DNA of 64,000 nucleotides from Rhodospirillum sp. GTDB taxonomy: Bacteria > Pseudomonadota > Alphaproteobacteria > Rhodospirillales > Rhodospirillaceae. The DNA is taken from NCBI GenBank assembly GCA_021741145.1, contig JAIOYK010000004.1, positions 62,001 through 126,000 on the forward strand, read 5' to 3'. Below the pieces are notes generated by a model. The model had not been told where the DNA came from. It worked only from the letters and a program-made list of their open reading frames with translations, and ran no database searches. Positions 17,666 to 30,984 of this stretch are shown in pieces; the first letter of the stretch is position 1, and each line of letters starts with the position of its first letter. Made by a program: the position numbers and the translations under genes.

Positions 17666-20357
17666 CGCCCACCCCTCCCACCGGCAGCCGGATTACGAAA
17701 CAAGCACCCCCGGTGGCGTCGGGGTCGAGGATCAGGGTTCCCCCATGCTTGTTGGCGATCACGTCCATGCTGATCGACAGGCCTTGCCCTGTTCCCTTGC
17801 CCACGGCCTTGGTGGTGAAGAAGGGGTCGAAAATCCTCTCCCGCAGGTCCGGCGGCACCCCCTTCCCGGAATCGGCGATCCGAATTTCCACCCAATCCCC
17901 TTGGGTCCGCGTCGACAAGGTGATGCGTCCCACCCCGCCCTCTTCCACGGCGTCGGCGATGGCATGGGTGGCGTTGATGATCAGGTTCAGGAAAACTTGG
18001 TTCAAATCCGCCGCGAAGCACAGAATCGGGGGAAGGGCCGGATCGAAATCGGTTTCCACCTCCGCGATATGCTTCCACTCGTTCCGGGTCACGGTCAAAG
18101 TGCTCTCGAGAGCAGCGTTGATATCCGTCGACGTCGGCGCCGTCGTTCCCGGGTGGGAGAAATCCTTCATCGAGCGCACAATATGGGACACGCGGTCGAC
18201 GCCGTCCAAGGACTGCGTGATCGCCTCGGGAACCTCCCCCACCAGGTACTCCACCTCGTGCCCCTCATAGATGGCGCGCAGGTCCGCGGCGACGTCCCGG
18301 GGCACATCGCCGCGGGACGCTCTCTCGGCGATTTCCCCAAGGGCCGCGGACAGGTCCGCCGCGGACTCCCGCAGGAACCGCAAATTGTCTCCAATATATT
18401 GGACCGGCGTATTGATCTCATGGGCGACACCCGTGGCCAGTTGGCCGACACTGGCCAAACGGGAGGCCTGTAGGGCCTCCCCTTGGGCCCGCTTCAAGGC
18501 ATCGATGCTACGGAAGGAAATGACGGCTCCCCCTTTCTCGCAATCCTCCCCAAGAGACACGACGGCGAAGGCGACAGCCATGCTCCGCCCATCGGACAGG
18601 GTGAAGGTGGCATCGTCATTCGCGACGGCCACACCGGACTGGATCACCTCTCGTATCACGGCCCCATGAAAACTCCGCGCTTCCCGATCCACGATCCAAT
18701 GGAGCAGCGAGTCCAAATTTTCTCCCACGGGGTTCGCCACATCAAGCAATCGCCGGGCCGCGCCATTGCACTTTTCCACCCGCCCAACGCCATCGACCAC
18801 CAACACACCGTCGAACAAGCTGTCCATGACGGCTTCCAATCGGCTCCTCTCCTTGCGGAGAGACCGTTCAACGCGGGCATGCAAGGCCACGGCGGCCACA
18901 TCCTTATCCGAGGAGTCCGTGATATCGGCGAGATGCTCGTTCAGATTCGTCTCCGTCCTCGAGCGGAGCCTATTGATCAATTCCAGTCGAGCCAGACGGC
19001 AGGAGGTGAAATAATTCATAAACCGGCCATACCGAATGGGGAACTCGTCCAGGAAGGGATCCTGGTGGACGTCGCCCTTCTCCGCCTCGAAAAAGAAAAT
19101 GCCTGTCACGGTTTGATTGACGTTGAAGCCGAACAACTCTCCAAAGGTGGAAAAACCGGCGACCGGACAAGTCCACATCCCATCGAGACCGGATAAATCC
19201 GCGGAATTGTGTACACGCCGAAGAATACAATCATTAAGGAGGCCCACAATTGGGGACGATTTTCCGCACAGAAACTCGGTATAATCCTGTTGTGTTTGTC
19301 GGGAAAAGTCCGTCTTTTCCGCGAGATACAACTGATCTCCTGTATTTATATCGCAATAAAATGAAATAAATCCCCGCTTTCTATCAATCCCGGCCATGGA
19401 CCGGATAAAAAGCTCTCCGTCAATCTTGATACCGAAAGTGTATTTTGAAAATGTACTTTCAATATCTTCCTCCTGGCATTTAAGGAGGCGGGCCAGAGCA
19501 GGGATAACCTCCTGGACTTCAAGAGTATCAGGGTCGATGACCGAGGAGACGGTCCGCTGGTCCGGATCCGCCTTCAGCACCACCATTGACTTCTCCGTCG
19601 CTCGAAAATTGCAGCTCTTAAAGGCTCCAAACCGTTTCCCGGGCGCGATCTTCAGAAGCGTGATGACCGCATGGTCTTCCAAGACATGCGCCCCATCGAA
19701 CAAGGAGGTCCGCTGGAAATCGAAGGTCCCCCCTGCTGAACCACCAATGAACAGACAGGGAAAATGCCCCGTCTGGTAAATGGCTTCCATCAGGTAGTTT
19801 TCACTGGCGGACAGGCCATCCACGAATGTTAAGGCCAGGGTATCCCGATGATCGATGCTAAAAGGCGGAATGACCATCGACAACGATGCCTGAATCCGGC
19901 GCAGTCGCTCATCCCGGTCCATGGCGGGGGCACCGCGACGGATATCCTCGTTATGAAGGGGGACCGAATAGACTCGAGCATCCTTGACCAATTGACTGGA
20001 AAAAACCTGTAAAACAACGGTTCCCCAATAATTCCCAGTTTCCAGGTACAAAGGCTGCCCGTCATCCTCCTCGTCGCCCATCGAACACAGTTCGCCAGCG
20101 GTGGATACAGCAACAATCCGCACGGAGTCCCCAGCCCGTTCCCTTAGGCAGACACAAACCTCGGAAAAATCAAGATGTGGGGATACGAAGGCCAGCACCA
20201 GGGATGCCGCTTTCCCTTCGAACTGAAAAAAGGACTTGGCCACACCCGATAAAATACCGTCGGTCCGCGCCACCCGCGCCAGCCCGCGCGCCGAAGCGGG
20301 CTGCCATGGCAAGGACCGGTTCAGAACTTTTGCCTTGGAGCCTCCGAGAACAGACAT
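17655..20357 (-). CDS. FIST-domain sensor histidine kinase
   Basis: A 900-residue soluble kinase with no clear membrane segment. An N-terminal FIST_N module (about 45-235; [12 protein letters not shown] is its glycine-rich end) and a FIST_C module (about 245-400) form a predicted small-ligand sensor. A helical stretch and a PAS domain follow (about 510-615; [22 protein letters not shown]). The HisKA domain has phospho-acceptor His646 in [12 protein letters not shown]. The ATPase domain has an N-box ([11 protein letters not shown]), DSGKGVP and GKGTGQGLS. It heads a three-gene signalling operon; the response regulators downstream lack DNA-binding domains, so output is likely protein-protein. 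The nature of the FIST ligand is not evident. Confidence 0.9.
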   Translation of the reverse strand: MSVLGGSKAKVLNRSLPWQPASARGLARVARTDGILSGVAKSFFQFEGKAASLVLAFVSPHLDFSEVCVCLRERAGDSVRIVAVSTAGELCSMGDEEDDGQPLYLETGNYWGTVVLQVFSSQLVKDARVYSVPLHNEDIRRGAPAMDRDERLRRIQASLSMVIPPFSIDHRDTLALTFVDGLSASENYLMEAIYQTGHFPCLFIGGSAGGTFDFQRTSLFDGAHVLEDHAVITLLKIAPGKRFGAFKSCNFRATEKSMVVLKADPDQRTVSSVIDPDTLEVQEVIPALARLLKCQEEDIESTFSKYTFGIKIDGELFIRSMAGIDRKRGFISFYCDINTGDQLYLAEKTDFSRQTQQDYTEFLCGKSSPIVGLLNDCILRRVHNSADLSGLDGMWTCPVAGFSTFGELFGFNVNQTVTGIFFFEAEKGDVHQDPFLDEFPIRYGRFMNYFTSCRLARLELINRLRSRTETNLNEHLADITDSSDKDVAAVALHARVERSLRKERSRLEAVMDSLFDGVLVVDGVGRVEKCNGAARRLLDVANPVGENLDSLLHWIVDREARSFHGAVIREVIQSGVAVANDDATFTLSDGRSMAVAFAVVSLGEDCEKGGAVISFRSIDALKRAQGEALQASRLASVGQLATGVAHEINTPVQYIGDNLRFLRESAADLSAALGEIAERASRGDVPRDVAADLRAIYEGHEVEYLVGEVPEAITQSLDGVDRVSHIVRSMKDFSHPGTTAPTSTDINAALESTLTVTRNEWKHIAEVETDFDPALPPILCFAADLNQVFLNLIINATHAIADAVEEGGVGRITLSTRTQGDWVEIRIADSGKGVPPDLRERIFDPFFTTKAVGKGTGQGLSISMDVIANKHGGTLILDPDATGGACFVIRLPVGGVGDGQ

Positions 20358-20509
20358 CGCCCTCTCCCTAATTTTTTACCCGCTCCCTGGGCCCCACTTG
20401 GCAAAAGCACGGAAGAGCGGTATCGATCAGGAATAAAGAATACGTCTTTTTGATTATATTTCAATGAAACTTTTCGTTTCGAATACCGACCAAATGCACC
20501 TGAACGGGC

Positions 20510-20540
20510 GCATGGGCGCGGACACTCTCCGCGCCCATGC
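20510..20540. terminator. perfect 12-bp hairpin between rodA and kinase operon
   Basis: GCATGGGCGCGG (20510-20521) and CCGCGCCCATGC (20529-20540) with a 7-nt loop. It sits in the 271-bp gap between the end of rodA and the kinase start. No T-run follows on either strand, so the assignment as a rodA-side terminator is tentative. Confidence 0.45.
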
Positions 20541-20628
20541 CACCATGACAACTCAAATTTTTCTTTTTGTGAAAGGAGTTGAGACGAGCCGCGCCTCGAA
20601 ACGAGGGTTCCTTACGGAAATCTGTCCG

Positions 20629-21792
20629 TCAGTCGTCGTAGCTGCCCCGACGGCCCATCTGAATGTCTCGGTGGACAAAGACGCAGAGCAGCAATCCAAA
20701 CCCGAGAAGAAGGGTCAGCATGGCCGTGCCACCATAACTGATCAGCGGCAAGGGCACCCCAACCACGGGGATCAGGCCCATCACCATGGCGATGTTAATG
20801 AACACATATAGAAAGAAGGTCATCGTCACCCCCATGGCCACCAGACGACCGAATTGATGGCGGCAACGGAAGGTGATGGCGAAACCGTAGATCACCAGAA
20901 TCACATAAAGGGACAGCAGGACCAACCCCCCCACCATACCGAACTCCTCGGCCATCATGGTGAAAATGAAATCGGTCTGCTTTTCAGGCAGGAAATTCAA
21001 ATGGGCCTGAGTTCCAGCCATGAAGCCCTTGCCAAACATCCCCCCCGACCCCAAGGCAATCTTGGACTGGAGGATGTGATAGCCCGCCCCCAGGGGATCG
21101 CGCTCTGGGTTCAGAAAGGTCAGCACCCGGTTTTTCTGGTACCCGTGCAGGAATTGCCAGGCCACCGGTATGGCCGCCAGCCCTCCCCCCAGAAGCAGCG
21201 CGAAAATCCAAAGGCGCACCCCGACCAGCCAAGCGATGGCTCCCGATCCGGCCGCCAGCATCAGGGCCGTGCCCAGGTCTGGCTGGCGCAGCACCAATCC
21301 AAAGGGCACCAGAACCAAGAATATGGGAGGGACCAGGAAAGATAAGCGTCGCACGTCCTCCAGGTCCGCGCCGTGAAAATAACGGGCGAGCGCCAGAACC
21401 AAAGCCAACTTCATCAGCTCCGACGGTTGAAGCTGGAAGATCCCCAGGTCAATCCACCGCTGGGCTCCCATCCCGATGGTCCCCTTGATCTCCACCGCCA
21501 CCAGCAGGACCAGCATGATCCCGTAAAAGACGTAGGCATAGCGCATCCAGAAGCGGATATCCGTCAGGGCCACCGTCAGCATCAGCGCGATACCAACGGC
21601 GAAACGCGTCGCCTGGCGGCTAGCCCAGGGATCCCAGGAGCCATTGGCGGCGGAATACAGCATCCCAAGGCCAATGGCCGCGACCACCATGATCACCAGG
21701 ACCAGGGACCAACTCACCTGCCACAGCTTCTCCCCCAGGGTCATTTCTCCCCGGCGCAGGCGCGCGCTTGTGAATTCATTGCCCAACATCAT
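20629..21792 (-). CDS. rodA: rod shape-determining SEDS protein RodA
   Basis: A 387-residue polytopic membrane protein of the SEDS family, the peptidoglycan glycosyltransferase of the elongasome. About ten hydrophobic helices are visible. Conserved points include the WIDLG-FQLQPSELMKLALVLALA segment, QPDLGTA and the late PLPLISYGGT loop. Length is usual for RodA. The start overlaps the PBP2 stop by 4 nt (ATGA), and it closes the mre operon. It partners with PBP2, encoded just upstream. Confidence 0.95.
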   Translation of the reverse strand: MMLGNEFTSARLRRGEMTLGEKLWQVSWSLVLVIMVVAAIGLGMLYSAANGSWDPWASRQATRFAVGIALMLTVALTDIRFWMRYAYVFYGIMLVLLVAVEIKGTIGMGAQRWIDLGIFQLQPSELMKLALVLALARYFHGADLEDVRRLSFLVPPIFLVLVPFGLVLRQPDLGTALMLAAGSGAIAWLVGVRLWIFALLLGGGLAAIPVAWQFLHGYQKNRVLTFLNPERDPLGAGYHILQSKIALGSGGMFGKGFMAGTQAHLNFLPEKQTDFIFTMMAEEFGMVGGLVLLSLYVILVIYGFAITFRCRHQFGRLVAMGVTMTFFLYVFINIAMVMGLIPVVGVPLPLISYGGTAMLTLLLGFGLLLCVFVHRDIQMGRRGSYDD

Positions 21793-23873
21793 AGGGGAGT
21801 CCCCTCCAGGTTCGGAGGGATGGTCGTCTCGTCCTCGTCGTCCTCCTCCTCCTCCAGCAGTCCCGGAGGGGCGGGCGGGCCATAGACGGCCGACGTCATC
21901 TCGGCCTTGGCATGGGCCTCCTCCATCAGAGCCCGCAACTCCGGCGGCAGGTCCTCCACGCGGGGTTCCTCCCCCGGACGCTTGCGTGCGGGATCAAGGC
22001 GCAGGGTCTCGAGCATGATGTCTCGGGCCACGGGCGCGGCGGCGCTGGAACCACCCCCCCCATGTTCCACGCAGATGGCCAAGGCATAGCGGGGGGCGTC
22101 CTCAGGCGCGTAACAGACGAAGAGCGCGTGGTTCCGCAGTTCCCACGGCAAATCCTCCTCGCGGCGGATGCCCGTTTCCCGCTCGCGCATGCTGATACGT
22201 CGCACCTGGGTCGTACCGGTCTTGCCAGACAGGCGCCAGCCCTCGATGGGAATCCCATAGCGGCGCGCGGTCCCTCGGGGACCGTTCGACACGGCGAACA
22301 TGCCTCCGCGCACGGCATCCAGATGAGCCTTGGTCACCCCGATGCTGGGGGGTGGTTTCGCTAACAGCGGGCTCGCGGCGTTGGCATCCAGGAACCCCTG
22401 CTCCCCCGGCGTGGGCGTCATGCGGGATAGGGTCGGCTCGACCTTCAGTCCCCCATTGGCGATGCGGGCGACCATGACCGCCAGTTGGAGGGGTGTCGAC
22501 AGCACATATCCCTGGCCGATCCCAGCCACCAGGGTTTCGCCCTGGTGCCAGCTTTCCCCCAGGGTCGCCGTCTTCCAGGCCCGGCTTGGCATCAATCCGG
22601 GACGCTCCCCCGGCAGCCCCACGTTCAACATCTCACCGACGCCAAACCGCTTTGCCATATCCGAAATGCGATCGATACCGCAACGCTTGGCGACCTCGTA
22701 GAAATAGACGTCGCAGGATTGGGCCAGGGCGTTTTCCAGGTTCATCGTGCCATGCCCCCCCCGCTTCCAGCAGTGGAAGCGGTGACCGCCCAGTTCCGTA
22801 TGCCCGGGGCAGAAGACCGTTTGGTTTTCCTGGATGACACCCCCCTCCAGGGCCGCCAGCGCCACCACCATCTTGAAGGTCGATCCGGGGGAATACTGAC
22901 CGGCGATCGCCTTGTTGGACAGGGGTGACCGAGGGTTCCGCACCAGATCCTTCCACTCATTGTTGGACAGGCCCCGGGTGAAGACATTGGGGTCGAAGGC
23001 AGGCATGGAGGCCATGGCCAGGATTGCACCGGTATGGATGTCGATCACCACCGCCGAGGCGCTCTCCCCCGCTAACCGTTTGGACGCAAAGTCCTGGAGG
23101 CGCATATCGATGGTCAAGGGCACTTCGGCGCCGGGGCGGGCCTCTTCGGTTGTTTGCTCATCGATCACCCGACCGAGCGCGTTCACCTCCACGCGACTGG
23201 TGCCGCCATGACCACGCAGGGCCAGGTCGTAGACCTTCTCAATCCCCTGCTTACCGATGCGGAAACCCGGCAATTCCAGAAGGGGATCGTCTCCCAATTC
23301 CTCCTCGGACACGCTGGAAACATAGCCCAACAAGTGGGCGGCCTTTTCGCCAAAGGGATAGAACCGGGTCAGGCCCTCGTCGATGGTAATGCCCGGCAGG
23401 TCTGGCTTGTTCACCTGGATGGAGGCCATTTCCTCCCAGGTCAGGTTCTCTCGAATGGTCACGGGCACGAAGCCCCGTCGCCGCTTCAATTCCCGCTGAA
23501 CCCGGGCGCGATCGTATTCGGAAAGGGGGGCGATACGGCTGAGCGCGTCCAAGGTATGGGACACCGCGGCTTCCCGTTCTTCCGCCGATCGGACATGGCG
23601 CAGGATATCCTCGCCAATGATGCTGACCCGGTAGTTCTGCCGATTCACCGCCAAGGGCATCCCGAACCGGTCGACGATTTCCCCCCGTGGTGGGGGAAGA
23701 AGCCTCAAATTGAAGCGGTTTTCCTCCGCCATTGTCTTGTAGCGGTCTGATTCGACGACCTGCAGGTAGTACATGCGCCCCACGAGGGCTCCCACCAAAG
23801 TTATCTGGAACCCGCCGAGCAAGGCCGCCCGGCGGGTGAACATCTTTGCCCGATCACCGTCGCGCTGTTTCAC
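21789..23873 (-). CDS. mrdA: penicillin-binding protein 2 (elongasome transpeptidase)
   Basis: A 694-residue class B PBP. It has an N-terminal membrane anchor (LLGGFQITLVGALVGRMYYLQVV), a pedestal domain with NRQNYRVS, and transpeptidase motifs SxxK in YSPGSTFKM, SxD in QSCDVYFYEVA and KTG in LSGKTGTTQV. The acidic, glutamate-rich C-terminal tail (LLEEEEDDEDE) is unusual and probably flexible. The start GTG directly follows the mreD stop (TAG-GTG); an ATG 30 bp further in is an alternative. It crosslinks lateral-wall peptidoglycan with RodA. Confidence 0.95.
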   Translation of the reverse strand: MKQRDGDRAKMFTRRAALLGGFQITLVGALVGRMYYLQVVESDRYKTMAEENRFNLRLLPPPRGEIVDRFGMPLAVNRQNYRVSIIGEDILRHVRSAEEREAAVSHTLDALSRIAPLSEYDRARVQRELKRRRGFVPVTIRENLTWEEMASIQVNKPDLPGITIDEGLTRFYPFGEKAAHLLGYVSSVSEEELGDDPLLELPGFRIGKQGIEKVYDLALRGHGGTSRVEVNALGRVIDEQTTEEARPGAEVPLTIDMRLQDFASKRLAGESASAVVIDIHTGAILAMASMPAFDPNVFTRGLSNNEWKDLVRNPRSPLSNKAIAGQYSPGSTFKMVVALAALEGGVIQENQTVFCPGHTELGGHRFHCWKRGGHGTMNLENALAQSCDVYFYEVAKRCGIDRISDMAKRFGVGEMLNVGLPGERPGLMPSRAWKTATLGESWHQGETLVAGIGQGYVLSTPLQLAVMVARIANGGLKVEPTLSRMTPTPGEQGFLDANAASPLLAKPPPSIGVTKAHLDAVRGGMFAVSNGPRGTARRYGIPIEGWRLSGKTGTTQVRRISMRERETGIRREEDLPWELRNHALFVCYAPEDAPRYALAICVEHGGGGSSAAAPVARDIMLETLRLDPARKRPGEEPRVEDLPPELRALMEEAHAKAEMTSAVYGPPAPPGLLEEEEDDEDETTIPPNLEGTPL

Positions 23874-24428
23874 CTAGCCCTCCCTGAAGAACATGGTCTG
23901 CACGCGCCCAAACAGCCAAGCAAAAGGAGGATAAACAGCCAGGGTGAACAAATAGCTGAAAAACAGAGCCGTCATATCCACCATGGTTCCATAAATCGCC
24001 GATACCGCGAGCCATTTAATCAGCGCGGCCCCCCCGGCAATCAAGGAAAAGGCCCACCAACTCACCAAGAAGGGCTTTCCCAGGAAAAACTTGTACTGGC
24101 TGGAGACAACCACTTGGGTTAGCAGCAGGACCAGAGCGCCTACACCAAGCGGCGCGCCAGTCAGACTGTCCTCCACCATGCCCAATAGGAAAGCGGTACC
24201 GTACCCCATCACATCCGGTCGGGACACCGCCCAATAATAGACGCTAATCAAGGCGATCATTGGGGCGATATGGACAAATCCAGGAAGACGCGAGGGCGCC
24301 ACGCTCATCAGAAGAAGGATCAGGGTCAACCCACCAGGCACCGTACGGCGCAGAAGCACATCCGCCCGCTGCCATAAAGTGGGGCGCAGGGGATCGTATC
24401 CACCGTTCAAGCCGCCGCGTCGCGCCAT
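23874..24428 (-). CDS. mreD: rod shape-determining protein MreD
   Basis: A 184-residue inner-membrane protein with about five helices. The MreD family pattern is seen in YYWAVSRPDVMGYGTAFLLGMVEDSLTGAPLGVGAL, where the acidic DSL and GxxG residues are conserved. It links MreB/MreC with the wall enzymes. It sits between mreC (105 bp upstream) and mrdA, in the order normal for this operon. Confidence 0.93.
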   Translation of the reverse strand: MARRGGLNGGYDPLRPTLWQRADVLLRRTVPGGLTLILLLMSVAPSRLPGFVHIAPMIALISVYYWAVSRPDVMGYGTAFLLGMVEDSLTGAPLGVGALVLLLTQVVVSSQYKFFLGKPFLVSWWAFSLIAGGAALIKWLAVSAIYGTMVDMTALFFSYLFTLAVYPPFAWLFGRVQTMFFREG

Positions 24429-24533
24429 GGGTCTACCCTATTTGCCTCCCACCCGCCGAGGCCTGGACGGGGGAGGGGTGCGTGGAACCGTCGGAGCCAG
24501 TCTTCCGGTCCCGCCGCCGCTCAAATCAAAAGC

Positions 24534-25394
24534 TTATTTGCCCGCATCCTCGGGCAAGATGCCACTAAGGCCGAAATCGGCCACGCGCACAACCTCCAGA
24601 CGTTCCTGCTCAACAAACAGATCGACACGGATTCCACTTTTGTCGTCCACGCTGGCCACGACACCGATGGGAATCCCCGGTGGAAACACGCGGGCGTCAC
24701 CACTGGTCACGACACGATCTCCCGGAGAAACGGTCGTCCGCTGTTTCAGGAAACGCAACTGGGGCCGATCCTGATTGTCTCCGGTCATGATGGCACGAAC
24801 GCGGCTTTCTTCCAGTAATACGGGGATCCGACTGTTGATGTCGCTCAGTAACAGCACCCGCGAGGCCCGCATCCCGGCCTCCGCCACCGTGCCCACCAGC
24901 CCCTCGCCGGAGACGACGGCCTGTCCCTTGCGAACCCCATCCCTGGTACCCGCCAGGACCACCAAGGAGCGGGCAAAGGTACCACCGGTGTCCGCGACCA
25001 CTCGCCCGGTGATGTAACTGGCCTCGGGCTCGGGAATATACCCCAATTGTTCACGCAAAGCATCGTTCTCCGCCTCCAAATGGCGTGCCGCGGTCTGCCA
25101 GCGCATGAGGCGGGCGTTTTCCTTCTCCAGGCGATCATTTTCCGCCCGAATCGCCGCGAGTTCCCTGAACGTCGAAAAAACCGCGGCGACGTTTTCCGCG
25201 GGCGTTGACATGAAATCGAGGACCGGAGCCGCGGCGTCGAGAACGGTCGAGCGGACCCGCTCGACCAACACGGTATCCGCCTTGCCAAGCAACATGAAGG
25301 CAAAGGCCACGAAGGCCAACATCAGGAAAGCTGATTTTTGGAGAAAGGCCCCCAGCGCGCCCAGGCGCGAGGATGGCCCCGTCGGTTGCTTCAC
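24534..25394 (-). CDS. mreC: rod shape-determining protein MreC
   Basis: A 286-residue bitopic protein. It has one N-terminal transmembrane helix (FLMLAFVAFAFMLLG), a coiled-coil region (about 75-115; ELAAIRAENDRLEKENARLMRW), then a beta-rich periplasmic MreC domain. Visible points include GRVVADTGGTFARSLVVLAGTRDGVRKGQAV and SGDARVFPPGIPIGVV. It forms periplasmic assemblies that activate PBP2-RodA. It lies 198 bp downstream of mreB. Confidence 0.94.
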   Translation of the reverse strand: MKQPTGPSSRLGALGAFLQKSAFLMLAFVAFAFMLLGKADTVLVERVRSTVLDAAAPVLDFMSTPAENVAAVFSTFRELAAIRAENDRLEKENARLMRWQTAARHLEAENDALREQLGYIPEPEASYITGRVVADTGGTFARSLVVLAGTRDGVRKGQAVVSGEGLVGTVAEAGMRASRVLLLSDINSRIPVLLEESRVRAIMTGDNQDRPQLRFLKQRTTVSPGDRVVTSGDARVFPPGIPIGVVASVDDKSGIRVDLFVEQERLEVVRVADFGLSGILPEDAGK

Positions 25395-25592
25395 GAAAAA
25401 CTCTCCCTCAACGCCGGTTCCCTTGGACGCAGCCGATTATCCCGGCCCATCCACCGACCCGCCCCATTGTTCACCGATAGGGGCACGACAATGGAAAACG
25501 TCGCTCCAGTCATTGAATCACGCCGAGTCTCGTAAGGAAAGCCTGGAGTCACACCCGAAACAAATTGGCCCCCATCGCCGTACCCGCGACGA

Positions 25593-27119
<1,527 letters not shown>

Positions 27120-27145
27120 ACCCGGGGGTGCTTCCACTCCCGGGT
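27120..27145 (-). terminator. Rho-independent terminator of ilvC
   Basis: An 11-bp stem ACCCGGG(G)GTG/CAC(T)CCCGGGT with a CTTC loop, followed on the minus strand by TTCTTGTTT. It lies 30 bp after the ilvC stop. Confidence 0.8.
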
Positions 27146-27174
27146 CCGCGCTCCCTTTACCTTTCGGAAAGGGA

Positions 27175-28907
<1,733 letters not shown>

Positions 28908-29038
28908 GGTTCTACCCTCCAGTTCGAGGCGCGGCCCCCGGATCCGGCGAGACCACCGGAGCCAAGGGCGCGCCCCTCGTTACAATATTTTTTTGGAAAT
29001 GACGAGCCGGACAGTGGGATACCGCCCGGCGGAACCCG

Positions 29039-30799
29039 TCAGACGAGGATCGCGCCCTCCTTGGAGATGGCGTTGGCTTCCTTGTCCGCGGGACCCAGGA
29101 TCATCTGATAGTGAGGGGCGCCCGAGGGGATCATGGGGTAGCAGTTCTCCGATTGATCGACGAGCATATCGACCAGGACCGGCCGATCCACCGCGATCAT
29201 TTCCTTGATCACGTCGTCCACATCCTCGGGCTTGGAGGCCCGCAGGCCCACCGCGCCAAAGGCCTCCGCCAGTTTCACGAAGTCCGGCAGGGCCTCCGAA
29301 TAGCTTTCGGAATAGCGGCCGCCATGGAGCAGTTCCTGCCACTGGCGCACCATGCCCATGTACATATTGTTCAGGATAAACACCTTGACCGGCAGACGGT
29401 ACTGCACGGCGGTGGCGATTTCCTGCATATTCATCATGAAGGAAGCCTCGCCGGAAATGTCCACCACCAGGGCGTCGGGGTGGGCCATCTGCACGCCAAT
29501 GGACGACGGGAAACCATAGCCCATGGTCCCCAAGCCGCCGGAGGTCATCCAACGGTTGGGCTTCTCGAAGCCATAGTACTGGGCCGCCCACATCTGATGC
29601 TGGCCGACCTCGGTGGTGATGTAGGTATTCTTGTCCTTGGTCAACTCGTAGAGGCGCTGAATGGCGTATTGGGGCTTGATGATGCTGTCCGAGGGCTCGT
29701 AGGCCAGACAGTCGCGGCCCCGCCATGCGTCGATTCTGTCCCACCAGACCTTCAGAGCCTCCCGGTCGACACGGGCCTGTTTGGCTTTCCAGATCTTGGT
29801 CATATCCTCCAACACATGGCCCACGTCGCCGATGATGGCGAGGTCCACGGCCACGTTCTTGTTGACCGAACTGGGATCGATATCGATCTGGATCTTGGTG
29901 GAATTGGGCGAAAACTCCGCCAAATTGCCGGTCACCCGGTCATCGAAACGGGCGCCGATCGCCACCATCACATCGCATTCATACATGGCCAGATTGGCCT
30001 CGTAGGTCCCATGCATGCCGAGCATGCCCAGGAACTGCGGGTCACTGGCCGGATAGGCGCCCAGCCCCATCAGGGTCAGGGTAATGGGGTAACCCGTCAT
30101 TTTAACGAACTGGGTCAGCAACTGGCTCGCCTGGCTGCCGGAGTTGATGACCCCTCCGCCACAGTAGAAGATCGGTCGCTTGGCATTGGCGATGATCTCC
30201 ACGGCCTGCTCAATGGATTTGATGTCGCCCTTGATCTGAGGCTTGTAGCTTTTGTGCTTGACCCGGTTGGGGGGCATATAGGGCGCATCCTTGATCAGGA
30301 TGTCCTTGGGAAGGTCGACGACCACCGGACCCGGACGGCCCGTGGACGCGACCTGAAAGGCCTCGTGGATCACCCGAGCCAAATCCTCGCTTTTCTTCAC
30401 CAGATAGTTGTGCTTCGTGCACTGCCGGGTGATCCCGGTGGTATCGGCCTCCTGAAAGGCATCGTTGCCGATCAGATGGGTGGCCACCTGACCGGTCAGG
30501 CAAACGATGGGAATGGAATCCAACATGGCATCGGTCAAACCGGTCACCGCGTTGGTCGCGCCGGGACCGCTGGTCACCAGGACGCAGCCGACCTTGCCGG
30601 TGGACCGGGCATAGCCCTCGGCGGCGTGGACGGCGGCCTGTTCGTGGCGCACCAAGACATGGCGGATTTGGTTCTGCTTGAAGATCTCGTCATACAGCGG
30701 AAGTACCGAGCCGCCCGGATAGCCAAAAATTACTTCCACGCCCTGGTCGGCAAGAGCCTTCAGGACGATCTCGGCACCGGACTTCAGTTGGTCAGCCAT
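29039..30799 (-). CDS. ilvB: acetolactate synthase catalytic (large) subunit
   Basis: A 586-residue ThDP enzyme condensing pyruvate to acetolactate (or with 2-oxobutyrate). Seen: EVIFGYPGGSVLPLYD, the catalytic Glu in RHEQAAVHAAEGYARS, FAD-region GMLGMHGT, and the ThDP motif GEASFMMNMQEIATAVQYRLPVKVFILNNMYMG. Note that the motif begins GEASF rather than the commoner GDGSF/GDASF; Asp to Glu at this Mg ligand is worth noting. ATG 30799 is favoured over GTG 30805. The upstream 180 bp shows an 8-bp inverted repeat (GAACGCTC/GAGCGTTC) but no clear attenuator peptide. Confidence 0.95.
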   Translation of the reverse strand: MADQLKSGAEIVLKALADQGVEVIFGYPGGSVLPLYDEIFKQNQIRHVLVRHEQAAVHAAEGYARSTGKVGCVLVTSGPGATNAVTGLTDAMLDSIPIVCLTGQVATHLIGNDAFQEADTTGITRQCTKHNYLVKKSEDLARVIHEAFQVASTGRPGPVVVDLPKDILIKDAPYMPPNRVKHKSYKPQIKGDIKSIEQAVEIIANAKRPIFYCGGGVINSGSQASQLLTQFVKMTGYPITLTLMGLGAYPASDPQFLGMLGMHGTYEANLAMYECDVMVAIGARFDDRVTGNLAEFSPNSTKIQIDIDPSSVNKNVAVDLAIIGDVGHVLEDMTKIWKAKQARVDREALKVWWDRIDAWRGRDCLAYEPSDSIIKPQYAIQRLYELTKDKNTYITTEVGQHQMWAAQYYGFEKPNRWMTSGGLGTMGYGFPSSIGVQMAHPDALVVDISGEASFMMNMQEIATAVQYRLPVKVFILNNMYMGMVRQWQELLHGGRYSESYSEALPDFVKLAEAFGAVGLRASKPEDVDDVIKEMIAVDRPVLVDMLVDQSENCYPMIPSGAPHYQMILGPADKEANAISKEGAILV

Positions 30800-30984
30800 C
30801 TTCACACCTGTTTGCGTTCAGGAACGCTCATCTTTCTCGTTTTGGAGCGTTCGTCGACGGGATCACCGCGCGGGGGATGCTCCCCCTTGTTCTCTGAGTG
30901 GATGCCGGTCACCCGGCTCCCCCCACGGGCGAGCGACCCTTCGCACCCGATTGGGACGAAAGGGTCGGCAGACTAGTCCCACAT

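Noticed and set aside
30806-30984. Attenuator leader peptide before ilvB
   Set aside because: No short frame rich in Leu, Val or Ile codons; only an 8-bp inverted repeat near the start was found.
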